A stretch of DNA of 7,543 nucleotides from Pseudomonadales bacterium (GTDB taxonomy: Bacteria; Pseudomonadota; Gammaproteobacteria; Pseudomonadales; Pseudohongiellaceae), in NCBI GenBank assembly GCA_031277435.1, contig JAITMI010000365.1:1-7543 (forward strand), in the 5' to 3' direction. Shown in pieces: positions 5,278 to 7,543 of this stretch. The notes beneath the pieces were generated by a model that had not been told where the DNA came from, did no database searches, and saw nothing but the letters and a program-made list of their open reading frames with translations. A program made the translations under genes and the position numbers. Numbering within the stretch: the stretch's first letter is position 1; each line of letters starts with the position of its first letter.

Positions 5278-5817
5278 ATGCGTTCACTTCGTTCGATCTT
5301 GCTTGGCGGCTGGGCGCTGGCGCTTGGCCTGTGCCTGGCGCAACCGGGCTTGGCCCAGGGCTTGCCCGGCGGCGCGACTTCGCTGCGCGAAAGCCACGGC
5401 GATTGGACCGTGGCCTGCGCGGTAACGAGCGCGGAGGGCAACACCAGCACGGCTTGTACGCTGAGCCAGGAGCAGACGGTAACGAGCACCGGGCAGCGCG
5501 TGCTGGCCATTGAGTTGTTACCCGCCGGGCAGGGCGCCGAGGGCACGCTGGTGCTGCCTTTCGGCCTGATGCTGGCGCGGGGCGCGAGCTTGCAGGTTGA
5601 TGAGGAGGCGGCGATTACACAGGTTGCGTTCCGCACTTGTCTGCCCATCGGCTGCATCGTGCCGCTGAGCATCGACGCCAAGATGCTGGCGGCGCTGCGC
5701 AAGGGTTTGGCGCTGAAGATCGGCGTCACCGGCGAAGGAGACGCGGCGGTGCCGCTGTCGGTATCTCTGGCCGGTTTCAGTTCGGCTTTTGACCGGGTGA
5801 CGGCGCTCATGCGCTGA
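5278..5817 (+). CDS. Secreted/periplasmic IalB-family (invasion-associated locus B) protein
   Basis: The 179-aa protein begins with a clear signal peptide: basic MRSLRSILL, a hydrophobic core to about residue 22, and a probable cut after Ala26 in P-G-L-A-Q-G. The mature part matches the IalB family: H-G-D-W-T-V-A-C (40-47), a second Cys60 in T-A-C-T-L-S-Q-E-Q, G-T-L-V-L-P-F-G-L-M-L (89-99), and F-R-T-C-L-P-I-G-C (118-126), followed by M-L-A-A-L-R-K-G. Four cysteines (47, 60, 121, 126) probably form two disulfides. IalB was named in Bartonella for erythrocyte invasion, but most family members are in free-living bacteria with unknown roles, so no virulence role is implied. The ATG at 5278 is preferred over an in-frame TTG at 5269. 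The ribosome-binding site is weak. Confidence 0.85.
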   Translation: MRSLRSILLGGWALALGLCLAQPGLAQGLPGGATSLRESHGDWTVACAVTSAEGNTSTACTLSQEQTVTSTGQRVLAIELLPAGQGAEGTLVLPFGLMLARGASLQVDEEAAITQVAFRTCLPIGCIVPLSIDAKMLAALRKGLALKIGVTGEGDAAVPLSVSLAGFSSAFDRVTALMR

Positions 5818-5857
5818 GACTGGCCTCGAAAAGCCGGCTTCCACTAGCAGTTTTGGT

Positions 5858-5863
5858 TATAAA
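5858..5863 (+). promoter_or_regulatory. Possible -10 box for gdhA
   Basis: TATAAA (5858-5863) matches 5 of 6 bases of the sigma-70 -10 box in the gap between the IalB-family gene and gdhA. No good -35 is found 16-18 nt upstream, so activator help would be needed. Transcription from about 5870 would put the 5895-5933 stem-loop in the gdhA leader. Confidence 0.25.
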
Positions 5864-5894
5864 AGGGCGGTGCATTTAACCATGCGCCATATCC

Positions 5895-5933
5895 GTGTCC
5901 GCGCCACGGTTACAGGAACCTTGACGCGGACAC
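5895..5933. promoter_or_regulatory. Long stem-loop or operator in the gdhA leader
   Basis: GTGTCCGCG (5895-5903) and CGCGGACAC (5925-5933) are perfect 9-bp inverted arms. Inside the 21-nt loop, GGTT (5908-5911) and AACC (5917-5920) can form a second small stem. The structure ends 43 nt before the chosen gdhA start. It has no U-run after it, so it is not an ordinary terminator. It may be an operator for a dimeric regulator or a structured RNA leader; it matches no riboswitch class I recognise. Confidence 0.55.
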
Positions 5934-5955
5934 AGGGTCATAAACGACACATTGA

Positions 5956-7329
<1,374 letters not shown>

Positions 7330-7386
7330 GGCGGCCGCGACAGCCTGGTTTTTCACCACGGTCATTGCGCGCGAAATTTGTTCTTT

Positions 7387-7495
7387 ACGTCATGGCCCGG
7401 CTTGACCGGGCCATCCATGCCCGGAGTCTCCCGCGGTCTTTGGTTAAATTTTGTTATGCCGCCATGGATGGCCCGGTCAAGCCGGGCCATGACGT
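7387..7495. repeat. Inverted pair of REP-like palindromes (BIME-like) after gdhA
   Basis: The 33-nt arms 7387-7419 and 7463-7495 are perfect reverse complements, separated by 43 nt. Each arm is itself a hairpin: ATGGCCCGG (7392-7400) with CCGGGCCAT (7406-7414) around a 5-nt loop, and ATGGCCCGG (7468-7476) with CCGGGCCAT (7482-7490). GTCATGGCC-type palindromes of this kind are dispersed in many proteobacterial genomes, particularly alphaproteobacteria. Placed after gdhA it could protect the 3' end of the mRNA or help end transcription. The flanks (7330-7386 and 7496-7543) show no gene; a 4-bp AGGC/GCCT stem followed by five Ts (7329-7353) is at best a weak terminator. Confidence 0.85.
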
Positions 7496-7543
7496 GGGCG
7501 GAGCTTTCGTGACAACCTCAATGCAGTAACGCAGGATTGAACC

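Noticed and set aside
4967..5287. Minus-strand open frames containing a YKYLYK-type repeat
   Set aside because: The peptide repeat is simply the translation of the 12-bp tandem DNA repeat; there is no ribosome-binding site or recognisable domain around it.
5232..5810. 192-aa open frame on the minus strand
   Set aside because: It is antisense to the IalB-family gene, whose signal peptide and cysteine motifs are clear on the plus strand.

Overview
The window looks like a piece of a proteobacterial chromosome: GC-rich, densely packed genes with good codon structure, and an E. coli-type hexameric glutamate dehydrogenase. The class is not settled. A YggL-family protein points to beta/gamma-proteobacteria. 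An IalB-family secreted protein and a REP-like palindrome pair of the kind common in alphaproteobacterial genomes point the other way.

Left part (1-2603): accessory, defence-like DNA. A 521-aa protein joins a DGQHR/ParB-like N-terminal domain to a C-terminal nucleoside-deoxyribosyltransferase/TIR-like domain. By eye its base composition is lower in GC than the genes to the right. It is followed by a short broken remnant of a DUF1016/YhcG-type nuclease gene (about 1620-1808), then a VapB (AbrB-fold) / VapC (PIN) toxin-antitoxin pair whose genes overlap by 4 nt, with a perfect palindrome just upstream.

Middle (2611-4951): on the minus strand, yggL and a small conserved basic protein of unknown function, with overlapping stop and start. 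Next, also on the minus strand, comes a second toxin-antitoxin module, Xre/DUF2384 antitoxin then RES-domain toxin, joined by a TGATG overlap. A DinB-family protein is divergent from it. The 74-nt gap between the antitoxin and dinB holds an inverted repeat over the probable antitoxin -10 box.

Right part (4952-7543): a 326-nt non-coding stretch with two hairpins and four 12-bp tandem repeats, then an IalB-family secreted protein. After a leader with a 9-bp-stem inverted repeat comes gdhA (NADP-type glutamate dehydrogenase, ammonium assimilation), then a perfect 33-bp inverted pair of REP-like palindromes.

Overall, two complete toxin-antitoxin modules, a broken nuclease gene and an unusual two-domain candidate immune protein lie next to housekeeping genes (yggL, gdhA), as expected at the edge of a defence or accessory island. 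The most novel object is the DGQHR plus NDT/TIR-like fusion at 15-1580. No tRNA, rRNA, CRISPR array or intact transposase was seen.
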